64,000 nucleotides of DNA from Planctomycetota bacterium (GCA_016872555.1 VGZO01000020.1:1-64000), one strand, 5' to 3'. Counted from the first letter of the stretch, positions 9,687-18,670 are shown. A program made the numbers and translations. Notes: generated from the sequence alone by a model not told the origin.

Positions 9687-11045
9687 TCAACGGTGTAAAG
9701 TCCGTGCGATTCCCGCGGCGACGGCGCCAAGGAACCGCGCGGCCGGCGCGCCGTCGACGATCCGGTGGTCGAACGACAGCGACAGCGGCAGTTGCCGTTG
9801 CCAGGTGGGATCAGTGCCGTCGTCCGCCGCGGCCACCGGCTGCGGCCGGATCGCCCCGACGCCGAGGATCGCCGCCTGCGGACAGTGGATCACCGGCGTG
9901 AAAAACTCGATGCCCTGGCTTCCCAGGCTCGAGACGGTGAACACGCCCCCCTCCATGTCGGCGGCGGTGAGCGTGCCGGAGCGGGCGGCGCCGACGAGCC
10001 GGCGCGTCTGGTCGGCGACCTCGGCGAGCGTGCAGGTGGCGACGTCGCGGACGACGGGCACGACCAAGCCGCCCGGGGCGTCGACCGCCAAGCCGATGTC
10101 GAGCCGCGGTCCTGGCAGCACCAGCCCCGCCTCGTCCCAGCGGGCGGCGAGCAGTGGATGGGCCGAGAGCGCCGTGGCGACCGCGACGAGGATCATGTCG
10201 GTGAGCGTCGCAGCGCGGTCGCCGTGCAGCGCCTTGCCGGCGCGTCTGGCGGCCTCGAGCGCCGTCGCGTCGGCCCAGGCGGTGAGCGTGACCGGGACCG
10301 TCTCGTCCCGGGCGCGGACCATCTGCCGGGCGATCGCCCGCCGGGAGCGCGAATGAGGCACGAGCGTCGCGCCCGCCGGGAGCGGGGGCCGGCCTGCCGC
10401 GTCGGCCACGGCGAGAACGTCGCGCTCGCGCACGCGCCCGGCCGCACCCCCGGTGCGAACGGTGGCGATGTCGATCCCACGGTCGCGCGCCGCACGGCGG
10501 GCGCGGGGTGATGCCCGGAGGGTTCCGCCCGACGGAGGCGGTCCCACGGCGGGCGCGGCACCGAGGTCCGCGGCCGACAGCGGCGCGTGCGGAAAGCGCG
10601 GCGCGACATCCGCGAGGTCGATCCCGAGCCGACGGGCCATGCGCCGCACGCTCGGCGAGGCCGCCGGGGGAATGGTCGACGAGCGGTCGCTCCGCGCCAC
10701 GGCGCCGGGGGCTGCGGCCGCGGGCGCGGCGGACGAGCGCGCGGCAGGGGGTGTGGCGGCGTTCGCGGGCGTCGGCGCGGGGGGCCATCGCGGCTGCTCG
10801 CCAGATGCACAGAGCTTGGCGATCAACCGGCCGACGGGCACCGTCTGCCCCGGCTGCGGCGCGTCGGGGGCGAGGTGCAGCACGCCGCCGTCGAGCGCCT
10901 CGACCTCCTGCGCCGCCTTCTCCCCCTCGAGCACGAACAGCGCGTCGCCGGGCCGGACGACGTCGCCGGCCTGCTTGAGCCAGCCGGCGAACACACCTTC
11001 CTCCATCGACCAGCCGAGCCGGGGAATCGTCACGTCAGCGGCCAT
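9687..11045 (-). CDS. 2-oxo-acid dehydrogenase E2 (dihydrolipoamide acyltransferase)
   Basis: Transacylase core of a pyruvate, branched-chain or acetoin dehydrogenase complex. Residues 1-78: lipoyl domain, with lipoylated Lys43 in LEGEKAAQEVEA. Residues 131-162: a first peripheral-subunit-binding-like segment (SPSVRRMARRLGIDLADV) lacking the GxGxxGR loop; residues 179-212: a second, complete one (RASPRARRAARDRGIDIATV, GGAAGRVRERDV). Residues 225-452: acyltransferase domain with FDHRIVDGAPAARFL; His427 and Asp431 are the expected catalytic pair. Pro/Ala linkers join the domains. It lies 18 nt after the E1 gene. No E3 gene is in the window. Confidence 0.93.
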   Translation of the reverse strand: MAADVTIPRLGWSMEEGVFAGWLKQAGDVVRPGDALFVLEGEKAAQEVEALDGGVLHLAPDAPQPGQTVPVGRLIAKLCASGEQPRWPPAPTPANAATPPAARSSAAPAAAAPGAVARSDRSSTIPPAASPSVRRMARRLGIDLADVAPRFPHAPLSAADLGAAPAVGPPPSGGTLRASPRARRAARDRGIDIATVRTGGAAGRVRERDVLAVADAAGRPPLPAGATLVPHSRSRRAIARQMVRARDETVPVTLTAWADATALEAARRAGKALHGDRAATLTDMILVAVATALSAHPLLAARWDEAGLVLPGPRLDIGLAVDAPGGLVVPVVRDVATCTLAEVADQTRRLVGAARSGTLTAADMEGGVFTVSSLGSQGIEFFTPVIHCPQAAILGVGAIRPQPVAAADDGTDPTWQRQLPLSLSFDHRIVDGAPAARFLGAVAAGIARTLHR

Positions 11046-11063
11046 CGCCGATGGTCCTCCTCG

Positions 11064-13106
11064 TCATTCGGCCAACAGCCCGCGCAGCGCCGTCGCGATC
11101 GCCGCCGCGGTCGGCACGACTTCGGCCTCGAGCGTCGGGGCATACGGGGTCGGGCTCGGCGTGCCGCACAGCCGCCGCACCGGGGCGTCGAGATCGTCGA
11201 AACCGCGGTCGGCGACGAGCGCCGCCACTTCGGCCGCCAGGCCGCACGGACCGGCCGGCTCGTCGACGACCAGCAGGCGACCGGTCTTGGCGACAGACGC
11301 CAGGATCGCCTCGCCGTCGAGCGGGGCGACGGTGCGCGGGTCGACGACCTCGATCGCCGCCCCCTCGGCGGCGAGCGTCTCGGCCGCGGCGAGGGCGAGG
11401 TGGTTCATCCGCCCGACGGCGACGACGGTGGCGTCGCCACCGGCACGGGCGATCCGCGCCTTGCCGAACGGAATCTCCAGATCCCCCTCCTCGACCGGAC
11501 CCTCGATCTGCAGCAGCTCGCGGTGCTCGAGGAAGAACACCGGATCGTCACCGCGCAGCGCGTGCGTGAACAGGCCCTTGGCGTCGCGCGGCGTCGAGGG
11601 GACGACGACGCGCAGCCCCGGCACCTGGGCGAGCATGCCGTAGTAGCTGCCCGAGTGGTGCGTCGCCGCGGAATGGCCGATGCCGATGCAGCCGCGGAGC
11701 ACCAGCGGCATCCGCAGCCGGCCGCTCGACATGAACTGCACCTTGGCGATCTGGTTGACGATCTCGCCCCAGGCGTCGAGGAGGAAGTCGAGAAACATGA
11801 AGTCGACGACGGGGCGGGCCCCGGCCATCGCGGCGCCGCAGGCCAGCCCGGTGAACCCGCGCTCGCAGATCGGCGTGTCGCGGAGGCGCTGCGGGCCGTG
11901 AGCGGCATGGAGCCCCGCGGTGGTGCGGAAATTGCCGCCGCGACGGCCGATCCCCTCGCCGAGCACGAACACCGACTGGTCGGTGGCGATCGCACGCTCG
12001 AGCGCCTCGACGGTCGCCTTGACGAACGACAGCCGTCGGGCGCCGGGGTCGGCGGGGGGCTCGCGGACTTCGCGCGGGGCGGCGTAGACGTGGGTCGTCG
12101 CGCTGGCGGCGTCGGGGACCGGCGCGGCCTCGGCGGCGGCCCGGCCGCGCGCGATCGTCGCGGCCACCTCGGCCTCGAGGGCGTCGAGCTCGGCTGCCGG
12201 GATGCCATGGTCCTCGACCAGCCGCCGGCGGAACGTGGCGATCGGGCAGCGCTCCTTCCAGGCGGCGACCTCCTCACGCGTGCGGTAGTCGAAATCCCCC
12301 ATCCCCTCGGAATGGGCGCGGGTCCGGTAGGTCTTGCACTCGATGAGGGTCGCCCCCTCCCCGGCGCGGGCCCGGGCCACGGCGCGCCGGGCGGCGGCCC
12401 GGACGGCGACGACGTCGTTGCCGTCGATCTCCTCGCCGGCCAGACCGTAGCTGGCGGCCCGGCGGCCGACTTCGGGATTGGCACTGGCCTCGCGGAACGG
12501 CACCTCGGTGGCGAAGCCGTTGTTCTCGCAGACGAACAGCACCGGCAGCTTCCAGATCGCGGCGAGGTTGAGCCCCTCGTGGAAGGCGCCGTTGTTGACC
12601 GCGCCGTCGCCGAAGAACGCCACGGCGACGCGGCCGCTGCCGGCCAGCGCGAAGGCATAGCCGCCGCCGGCGGCCTGGAGGATGCAGGGGCCGACGATCC
12701 CGCTGGTGCCGAGGAGGCCGATCTCCGGAGCGAACAGGTGCATGCTCCCGCCGCGACCGCGGGAGCAGCCGGTGCCGCGCCCGAACAATTCCGCGATCAG
12801 CGCCTCGGGCGCGAGCCCCTTGGCCAGCGCGTGGCCGTGGCCGCGGTGGGTGCTGAAGATCACGTCGTCCGTGTGAAGGCAGGCGCAGATGCCGGCGGCG
12901 ACCGCCTCTTGGCCGACCGACGTGTGGCAGGCGCCGTGGATCAGCCCGCGCTGGTGGCAGCGTGCCAGTTCCTCCTCCGCGAGGCGGATCGTGAGCATCG
13001 TGCGGAGGAGTTCGAGCAGCGCGGCGCGGTCGGAATCCGCTGCAGGGTCGTGCGGCATGCCCGGGTGCGTCTGTCCAGCCGACGAACGCGGTTGCTTGGC
13101 GGTCAT
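11064..13106 (-). CDS. 2-oxo-acid dehydrogenase E1, alpha-beta fusion
   Basis: Thiamine-diphosphate-dependent decarboxylase/dehydrogenase that loads acyl groups on the neighbouring E2. 680 residues, a single-chain fusion: residues about 25-330 are the alpha part (GHGHALAKG, GGSMHLFAPE, the ThDP motif GDGAVNNGAFHEGLN from residue 166 with ENNGFA), and about 350-680 the beta part (SVFVLGEGIGRRGGNFR, TPICERGFTGLACGAAMAG, FMFLDFLLDAWGEIVNQIAK, HHSGSYYG, VVPSTPRDAKGL, VVDEP). Fused E1 chains with HSAATHHSG are common in acetoin or branched-chain type complexes. Substrate cannot be decided from sequence. Divergent from the ABC ATPase upstream. Confidence 0.94.
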   Translation of the reverse strand: MTAKQPRSSAGQTHPGMPHDPAADSDRAALLELLRTMLTIRLAEEELARCHQRGLIHGACHTSVGQEAVAAGICACLHTDDVIFSTHRGHGHALAKGLAPEALIAELFGRGTGCSRGRGGSMHLFAPEIGLLGTSGIVGPCILQAAGGGYAFALAGSGRVAVAFFGDGAVNNGAFHEGLNLAAIWKLPVLFVCENNGFATEVPFREASANPEVGRRAASYGLAGEEIDGNDVVAVRAAARRAVARARAGEGATLIECKTYRTRAHSEGMGDFDYRTREEVAAWKERCPIATFRRRLVEDHGIPAAELDALEAEVAATIARGRAAAEAAPVPDAASATTHVYAAPREVREPPADPGARRLSFVKATVEALERAIATDQSVFVLGEGIGRRGGNFRTTAGLHAAHGPQRLRDTPICERGFTGLACGAAMAGARPVVDFMFLDFLLDAWGEIVNQIAKVQFMSSGRLRMPLVLRGCIGIGHSAATHHSGSYYGMLAQVPGLRVVVPSTPRDAKGLFTHALRGDDPVFFLEHRELLQIEGPVEEGDLEIPFGKARIARAGGDATVVAVGRMNHLALAAAETLAAEGAAIEVVDPRTVAPLDGEAILASVAKTGRLLVVDEPAGPCGLAAEVAALVADRGFDDLDAPVRRLCGTPSPTPYAPTLEAEVVPTAAAIATALRGLLAE

Positions 13107-13155
13107 GGCTCACCACGTCGGGACCCGGGCCGGGCGGGAGCCCGGTGCAGCCGTC

Positions 13156-13164
13156 AGAGTAGCC
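13156..13164 (-). promoter_or_regulatory. -10-like element upstream of E1-E2 operon
   Basis: Minus strand GGCTACTCT, about 50 nt before the E1 start codon and within the 218-nt divergent gap. One of several GGCTAnnnT instances in the window. Confidence 0.35.
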
Positions 13165-13324
13165 GGAAGCGCCGCTGCATGTGAGGCCGGCCGTGGCGTG
13201 CCGCCGGCCCGCGGGCGCCGCCCCCTGCGGGAATCGGGGGCCGGTGGGGTAAGCTCCGCGGCCGCCGCGCGCCGATCGGGCGGCCGGTTCATCGCCCGAC
13301 GTTCGCCCCTCTCGGCGTCCCGCC

Positions 13325-14047
13325 ATGCCTGCCGACGGCACCGCCGCCGCGCCGCTCATCCGCGTCACCGACGTCGTCAAGGTCTACGACCTGGGGAGCG
13401 TGCGCGTCGAGGCCCTGCGCGGCGTGTCGCTGGCGATCGGCCGGGGGGAGCACGTCGCCCTGGTCGGGCCGTCGGGGTCGGGCAAGTCGACGCTCATGAA
13501 CACCCTCGGCTGCCTCGACCGGCCGACGTCGGGGAGCTACGTCCTCGATGGCCGCGAGGTGACGACGCTTTCCAAGGACGAGCGGGCGCATGTCCGCAAC
13601 CGGCACCTCGGCTTCGTGTTCCAGAGCTTCAATCTGCTGGCGCGGACGACGGCGCTGGAGAACGTCGAGCTGCCGATGATCTATGCGCGCGGCGTGCCGG
13701 CGCGGGAGCGGCGCCGGCGGGCCCGGGCGGCGCTGGAGAGCGTCGGCCTCGGCGACCGCCTCGACCACCACCCGACGCAGCTCTCCGGCGGCCAGCAGCA
13801 GCGCGTGGCGATCGCCCGGGCGCTGGTCAACGGCCCATCGATCCTGATGGGGGACGAGCCGACGGGCAATCTCGACAGCCGCACCGGTCAAGACGTGATC
13901 GACCTGTTTCGGCGCTTGAATCGCGAGCAGGGGCTGACGGTGATCATCGTCACCCACGACCCCGAGGTCGCCGCCGCTGCCGACCGGGTGGTCACGCTCC
14001 GCGACGGGCTGGTCGTCGCCGACGAGCCCGCGGCGCGTCACTCGTAG
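13325..14047 (+). CDS. MacB/LolD-type ABC ATPase
   Basis: ATPase of a MacB/LolCDE-like (type VII) exporter. 240 residues: Walker [10 protein letters not shown] near residue 53, [18 protein letters not shown]-loop [20 protein letters not shown], signature [15 protein letters not shown], Walker [15 protein letters not shown]-loop [10 protein letters not shown]. The matching permease and adaptor lie immediately beyond, but on the opposite strand and with 10 nt of 3' overlap, so the three cannot share one transcript. Start ATG is 2 nt after a Cys/Gly-poor leader with no strong ribosome site seen. Confidence 0.93.
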   Translation: MPADGTAAAPLIRVTDVVKVYDLGSVRVEALRGVSLAIGRGEHVALVGPSGSGKSTLMNTLGCLDRPTSGSYVLDGREVTTLSKDERAHVRNRHLGFVFQSFNLLARTTALENVELPMIYARGVPARERRRRARAALESVGLGDRLDHHPTQLSGGQQQRVAIARALVNGPSILMGDEPTGNLDSRTGQDVIDLFRRLNREQGLTVIIVTHDPEVAAAADRVVTLRDGLVVADEPAARHS

Positions 14048-15270
14048 CGCAGGGCCTCGATCGGATCGAGCCGGGCGGCGCGGCGCGCCGGATACCAGCC
14101 GAAGAACACGCCGACGACCGCGGCGAAGCCGATCGCGAGGATCCCTGCCGGGACCGAGACGACGATCGGCCAATCGGCGCCGGAGGAGTAGGCGTTGATG
14201 AGGAGCGTGAGGCCGGCCGCGCCGGCGACGCCGAGCGCGAATCCGACGGCGCCGCCGAGGGCCGCCAGGAGCACCGCCTCGACGAGGAATTGGCGGAGGA
14301 TGTCGCCGCCGGTCGCCCCGAGCGCCATCCGCAGGCCGATCTCACGGGTCCGCTCGGTGACGCTCACGAGCATGATGTTCATGATCCCGACGCCGCCGAC
14401 GAGCAGCGAGACGCCGGCGATCGCGGCGAGCATCGCCGTCATCACGCCGGTGACGACACCGAGCGCCTTGGCGATCTCGGTCGTGTTCTGGACACGGAAA
14501 TCGGCCGGCTGGCCGGGGGCGATCCGGTGGCGGTCGGCGAGGAGATGGCGGATCTCGCGCTCGGCGACGTGCATCGTCTCGGTGGCCCGTGCCGAGACGA
14601 GGATCGCGTGGACCCCCTTGAATCCGGTGCCGACGAGCCGCTTCCGCGCCGTCGAGTAGGGCATCAGGAGGATGTCGTCCTGGTCGTCGCCGACGATGTT
14701 GGCCCCCTTGCGCTCGAGGACGCCGACGACGCGGAACGGGATGTTGCGGATCCGGACGACCGCGCCGAGCGGATCGGCGGTCTGGAACAGCCGGGCGGCG
14801 ACGGTATGACCGAGGACGCAGACCTTCTCAGCGCCGGCGACGTCGCGCTCGGTGAAGAACTCGCCGCGCTGCACGCGCCAGCTGCGCACGGTGAGGAAGT
14901 CGACGCCGACGCCGAACATTTCCTTGGGGCTCCAATTGGTGCCGCCGTGGATCGCCTGGCCGAGGGCCGCGACCAGCGGCGTCGTGGCCAGCACAGCCGG
15001 GCACTCGGCGGCGATCGCGTCGACGTCGCCCTGGGAGAGGGTCGGGAGGGGCCCGAGGCGGACGCCGCCGCGCTCGCCGGTGCCGGGGACGACGACGATC
15101 ACGTTGGTGCCGATGGCGGCGAACTGGCCGCGGATCATCGCCGCCGCGCTCTGGCCGATCGAGACGAGCGTGGTCACCGCGGCGATCCCGATGACGACGC
15201 CGAGGACCGTCAGCCCGGCGCGGAGGCGGTTCTTCGCGAGCGCCCGGAAGGCGAGTTGGAGGGTGACCAT
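14038..15270 (-). CDS. MacB/FtsX-type ABC permease
   Basis: Inner-membrane permease of a mechanotransmission ABC exporter. 410 residues in the MacB layout without the ATPase: N-terminal helix (LAFRALAKNRLRAGLTVLGV, VIGIAAVTTLVSIGQ), a periplasmic MacB_PCD domain (residues about 45-270, with VVPGTGERGG, FTERDVAGAEKVCVLGHTVA), then FtsX domain with three membrane segments and VSVTERTREIGLRMALGATG. It ends [19 protein letters not shown], the family's usual C-terminus. Gene lies 14 nt after the adaptor gene and converges on the ATPase gene with 10 nt overlap. Confidence 0.94.
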   Translation of the reverse strand: MVTLQLAFRALAKNRLRAGLTVLGVVIGIAAVTTLVSIGQSAAAMIRGQFAAIGTNVIVVVPGTGERGGVRLGPLPTLSQGDVDAIAAECPAVLATTPLVAALGQAIHGGTNWSPKEMFGVGVDFLTVRSWRVQRGEFFTERDVAGAEKVCVLGHTVAARLFQTADPLGAVVRIRNIPFRVVGVLERKGANIVGDDQDDILLMPYSTARKRLVGTGFKGVHAILVSARATETMHVAEREIRHLLADRHRIAPGQPADFRVQNTTEIAKALGVVTGVMTAMLAAIAGVSLLVGGVGIMNIMLVSVTERTREIGLRMALGATGGDILRQFLVEAVLLAALGGAVGFALGVAGAAGLTLLINAYSSGADWPIVVSVPAGILAIGFAAVVGVFFGWYPARRAARLDPIEALRYE

Positions 15271-15284
15271 GGCGTGGGCGCCCG

Positions 15285-16544
15285 TCAGTTTTCGGTCGGC
15301 GCGATCCCGACGACGAGCCGCGCCCCCGGCTCGACGTCGCCGGAGACGATCTCGGTGGAGCGGTGGTCACCGATTCCCGTGACGACGGCGATCGCGCGGA
15401 GCAGCCCGTCGGGCTCGACGACCCACACGTGGCGCCGGCGGCGCTCGGCCTCGGCGTCGGCGCGGGCCGCCGCCGACGGGGCCGCGCCCCGCGCCTGGTC
15501 GTCGGCCTCCAGTGCGCGGCCGTCGAGGATCGGCCGGTCGGCGGGTCGGACATGGTCGCGGAGCGGGTAGAAGCGCAGGGCGCCGTTGGGAACCTTGACG
15601 ACGTCGTCGCGGCGGTCGACCTCGAACGAGATCTCGGCCGTCATCCCCGGCAGCAGGGCCAGCGACGGATTCGGGGTGGCGATCACGACGGGATAGGTGA
15701 CGACGTTCTGCGACGTCGTCGAGGCGAGGCGGATCTGCGCGATCCGCCCCGAGAACAGTTCGCCCGGATAGGCATCGACCGAGAACTGCACCGGTTTGCC
15801 GGCGTCTTGGGCGCGGCGGATCATCCCGATATCAGCCTCGTCGACCGACGCGAAGATCCACATCTCCCGGCGCAGGTCGGGGGCGATCACGAACAGCTCG
15901 GGCGTCTGGAACTGCGCGGCGATGGTCTGCCCGAGCTCGATCTTCCGCTCGACGACCGTGCCGCTCACCGGGGCGAGGATCCGCGTGTACCCGAGGTTCG
16001 TCTCCGATGTCTCGAGGTTGGCCTGGGCCTGTTCGATCGCCGCCTCGGCCATCACGATCTCGGCCTCGAGGGCGACGCGGTTGAAACGCTTCTCGTCGAG
16101 GACGCTCTCCGAGATCGCCGTCGCGTTGCGGTCGGCGAGCGCCAGCGACCGCTCCTCCTCGCGCCGCGCCTGTTCGAGCCGGGCCCGGCCGCGCTCGAGC
16201 TCGGCGCGCCTGGCCGCCAGCGCTGCCCGGTCGCGGGCGACGAACGCCCGGTAGGTGCGCGGGTCGATCGTCGCCAGCAGGTCCCCCGCGGTGACCTCCG
16301 AATTGAAGTCGGCGTGGAGCTCGACGATCTGGCCGGAGACGAACGCCCCGACCTGCACCGACTGCACCGGCTCGACCGTCCCCGTCGAGTTGATGACCTC
16401 GACCACGTCGCCGCGCTCGGCTGCCAGGGTGTCGAACCGCGGCCGGTTGTGGGCGACCCACCACGCCATCGCGGGCCCCCAGGCCGCCGCCCCGGCGCCG
16501 CCGAGAACGGCGAGAGCGACGACGGTCTTGAGGGCGCCGCGCAT
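15285..16544 (-). CDS. MacA/HlyD-type periplasmic adaptor
   Basis: Membrane-fusion protein that links the inner-membrane permease to an outer-membrane exit. 419 residues: an N-terminal membrane anchor (residues 4-28), a lipoyl/barrel-sandwich half (INSTGTVEPVQSVQVGAFVS), a coiled-coil hairpin (residues about 95-175, rich in Ala/Glu/Arg: LAARRAELERGRARLEQARR), the second half LGYTRILAPVSGTVVERKIE, then beta-barrel and membrane-proximal domains (LLPGMTAEISFEV, VKVPNGALRF). A charged insertion of about 45 residues rich in Ala/Arg/Glu precedes HVWVVEPDGLLRAI. First gene of a two-gene operon with the permease. Confidence 0.93.
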   Translation of the reverse strand: MRGALKTVVALAVLGGAGAAAWGPAMAWWVAHNRPRFDTLAAERGDVVEVINSTGTVEPVQSVQVGAFVSGQIVELHADFNSEVTAGDLLATIDPRTYRAFVARDRAALAARRAELERGRARLEQARREEERSLALADRNATAISESVLDEKRFNRVALEAEIVMAEAAIEQAQANLETSETNLGYTRILAPVSGTVVERKIELGQTIAAQFQTPELFVIAPDLRREMWIFASVDEADIGMIRRAQDAGKPVQFSVDAYPGELFSGRIAQIRLASTTSQNVVTYPVVIATPNPSLALLPGMTAEISFEVDRRDDVVKVPNGALRFYPLRDHVRPADRPILDGRALEADDQARGAAPSAAARADAEAERRRRHVWVVEPDGLLRAIAVVTGIGDHRSTEIVSGDVEPGARLVVGIAPTEN

Positions 16545-16573
16545 GGGACGATCCGGGCGGAGGGATTCCCCGG

Positions 16574-16579
16574 ATCATA
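16574..16579 (-). promoter_or_regulatory. -10-like TATGAT upstream of adaptor gene
   Basis: Minus strand reads GGGATATGATCC, 29 nt before the adaptor start codon. Good -10 hexamer; the -35 region would lie inside the 3' end of the small transporter-subunit gene. Confidence 0.35.
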
Positions 16580-16614
16580 TCCCGGCGGCCGTGGCCCGAC
16601 CCAGCCCGAGTCCC

Positions 16615-16770
16615 TCAGTCGCGGTCCATGTCGGGCGTGTGGAGCTCCGGAGCGTGGAGGTGCGCGGCGGTCTCCGCCGGCTGGGCGAGGACCTTGGAGA
16701 CGCACCAGGCGAACAGCAGCGTCACCGTCCCCACCGAGGCGATCATCACGGCCAAGCCGGCGGGTTGCAT
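16615..16770 (-). CDS. MetS-like small subunit of NSS transporter
   Basis: A 51-residue protein: a single hydrophobic segment (AVMIASVGTVTLLFAWCVSK, residues 7-26) followed by a polar tail ending ELHTPDMDRD. Its ATG lies 4 nt after the stop codon of the NSS transporter gene and has a GGAGTGA ribosome site overlapping that stop. Known: bacterial NSS transporters such as MetP of Corynebacterium need a short one-helix subunit (MetS) encoded immediately downstream. By position, size and topology this is that subunit; sequence similarity to MetS itself is weak by eye. Small size makes it easily missed. Confidence 0.72.
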   Translation of the reverse strand: MQPAGLAVMIASVGTVTLLFAWCVSKVLAQPAETAAHLHAPELHTPDMDRD

Positions 16771-16774
16771 CGGG

Positions 16775-18496
16775 TCACTCCGTTTCGTCACGGTACCGGC
16801 GCGAGCCGCCGATCGTGGCGGCCAAACCGGCGGCCACCACCGTCACCACCCCGATGCACAGCCAGGCGACAGGGTCGCCGTCGACGAACAACGCCTTGGT
16901 GTAGGGGCTGCCCTGTGTGCCGCCGCCGGAGGGGTCCCAGCCGAACACGTTCCGCGCCACCCAGAGGGCGAAGATCGCGATCAGGAACGCCGGGCAGACG
17001 TAGCGGAACACCGGCTTGAACCACCCCGGCAGGTTCAGTGCCGCTCCGGCGTGGAGCTCGCGCCAGCCGCGTTCGATCCCGAAGAACCAGCCGAAGAGGA
17101 TGATCTGCACGGTCGCGAGAACAAAGATCAGGAACGTCCCGACCCAGAAGTCGAGCGTGTCGAGGGCCTTGAGATCCTTGCTGAACCAGGCGACGAACCC
17201 CGTGCCCAGGGCCGTCAGCGTGCCGAGCAGGCCGACCGAACCCTTCCGCGTGATTCCCAGCGACTCCTCGAGCAGCGCGATCCCCGGCTGGAGCATCGAC
17301 AGCGAGCTGGTGATCGCGGCGATGAACAGCACGAAGAAGAACAGGGCGCCGAACAAGCTCCCCAGCGGCATCGTGCTGAACACCATCGGCAGGACGTTGA
17401 ACCCGAGGCCGAACGTGCCCTTGCCGGCGACCCCGGCCACGCCGAGGAAGGCGACGGCCGCCGGGAGCGTGATCAGGCCGCCGAGGGCGACCTCGCAGAA
17501 CTCGTTGGTGGCGCTGGCGGTGAGGCCGGAAAGCAGGAGGTCGTCGCGCGGACCCATGTAGCTGGCGTAGACGAGGATCACGCCGAAGCCGACCGACAGC
17601 GAGAAGAAGATCTGCCCCGCGGCCGCCAGCCAGAGGTTGGGGTCGGCGAGCTGCTGGAGCACCGTCCGCTCGACGACGGTTGCCCCTTCGGTCGCGGCCG
17701 CCAGCGTCTCGGCGCGCGTTCGCTGGCGGAGCGGATCGGCGTCGACCACCTCGGCGAGTGTCTTGCCGTCGGCAGCGACGACGAGCGTCTTGCCGGGGTT
17801 CCACATGTAGCCCAGGCCCGTGGAGACGTTGTGATCGGGGCGGGCCGGATCGGGGGTGCCGAGCGTGAGCACCCGGACGAGGACGAGCAGCGAGAGGACG
17901 ACGAGGACCGGCATCCCGACGCGGCAGGCGAGCTCGATCCCCTGGGAGATGCCGCGGTAGATGAGGACGAGGTTGAGGAGGAACACGATCACGAGCCACG
18001 GCAGCAACGAATCGAGGCCCGGCTTCAGCGCCGCCCCATCGGCCGCGATCCCGACGAACGACGCGAAGTAGGCCTCCGACGCCGCAACGTCGGCGAAGCG
18101 CAGCGCCGGGTCGAACATCGCCCTCAGGAACCGCACCGTGTACCCGAGCGTCCAGGCCTCGATGACGACGTAGTACATGAAGATGATCAGCGGGATCATC
18201 GCGCCGAGGATCCCCAGGTACTTGCTTCCGCGCCACGGCACGAGGCAGTGGAAGGCGCCGGCGGCGGAATTGAAGCCACGCTGGCCGGCGTAGCGGCCCA
18301 TCGCCCATTCGGCCCAGCCGATCGGCAGGCCGATGATCAGGAACGAGATGGCGTAGGCGATCATGAACGCCCCGCCGCCGAACTGGGCCACCTGGCCCGG
18401 GAAGCGGATGAAGTTCCCGAGGCCGACGGCGCTGCCCGCCACGGCGAGAATCATGCCGATCCGAGAGCCCCAGGAATCGCGTCCGTTCGCTGCCAT
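16775..18496 (-). CDS. Sodium:neurotransmitter symporter (NSS/SNF) family transporter
   Basis: Na+-coupled amino-acid-type transporter of the inner membrane. Start MAANGRDSWGSRIGMILAVA gives 573 residues and the family's N-terminal signature: GSAVGLGNFIRFPGQVAQFGG (ion/substrate site of TM1), followed by AEWAMGRYAG. About eleven to twelve membrane segments follow, with FFSLSVGFGVILVYASYM (TM6) and SSLSMLQPGIALLEESLG (TM8 Na+ site region). A 55-residue soluble loop after residue 215 (GYMWNPGKTLVVAADGKT) is longer than in LeuT. The start codon is 7 nt from a TACCAT -10-like hexamer with no ribosome-binding site, suggesting a leaderless transcript. Confidence 0.94.
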   Translation of the reverse strand: MAANGRDSWGSRIGMILAVAGSAVGLGNFIRFPGQVAQFGGGAFMIAYAISFLIIGLPIGWAEWAMGRYAGQRGFNSAAGAFHCLVPWRGSKYLGILGAMIPLIIFMYYVVIEAWTLGYTVRFLRAMFDPALRFADVAASEAYFASFVGIAADGAALKPGLDSLLPWLVIVFLLNLVLIYRGISQGIELACRVGMPVLVVLSLLVLVRVLTLGTPDPARPDHNVSTGLGYMWNPGKTLVVAADGKTLAEVVDADPLRQRTRAETLAAATEGATVVERTVLQQLADPNLWLAAAGQIFFSLSVGFGVILVYASYMGPRDDLLLSGLTASATNEFCEVALGGLITLPAAVAFLGVAGVAGKGTFGLGFNVLPMVFSTMPLGSLFGALFFFVLFIAAITSSLSMLQPGIALLEESLGITRKGSVGLLGTLTALGTGFVAWFSKDLKALDTLDFWVGTFLIFVLATVQIILFGWFFGIERGWRELHAGAALNLPGWFKPVFRYVCPAFLIAIFALWVARNVFGWDPSGGGTQGSPYTKALFVDGDPVAWLCIGVVTVVAAGLAATIGGSRRYRDETE

Positions 18497-18503
18497 GGGG
18501 CGT

Positions 18504-18594
18504 ATGGTAGCCAGCCTCCCGGCGGCCGCGAAATGACAGACAGTGCCCCGCGGCGACCGAACGATTGACCCGGGTGTCGGTGGCTGGCTACCAT
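18504..18594. promoter_or_regulatory. Divergent promoter region with 13-bp inverted repeat
   Basis: GGCTGGCTACCAT is present on the plus strand at 18582-18594 and exactly on the minus strand at 18504-18516, 65 nt apart, so each divergent gene reads the same 13-mer in its own direction. Each contains TACCAT. On the plus strand TTGACC (18565-18570) lies 18 nt before TACCAT (18589-18594), a plausible -35/-10 pair with an extended TGG. On the minus strand no clear -35 is seen. The 13-mer may be a shared operator or simply the core promoter twice. Confidence 0.5.
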
Positions 18595-18670
18595 CCAGGC
18601 GCGGTGGGGGAGTCGTGGGCCTGCGGGCCCGTTCGTGAACAGTCGTCCGGGGGCCTGCGTAGCTTCCGCC

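Noticed and set aside
10587-13184. Plus-strand 865-codon open frame opposite the E1/E2 genes
   Set aside because: Arg/Gly/Asp-rich, no motif; exact antisense of genes with clear catalytic signatures.
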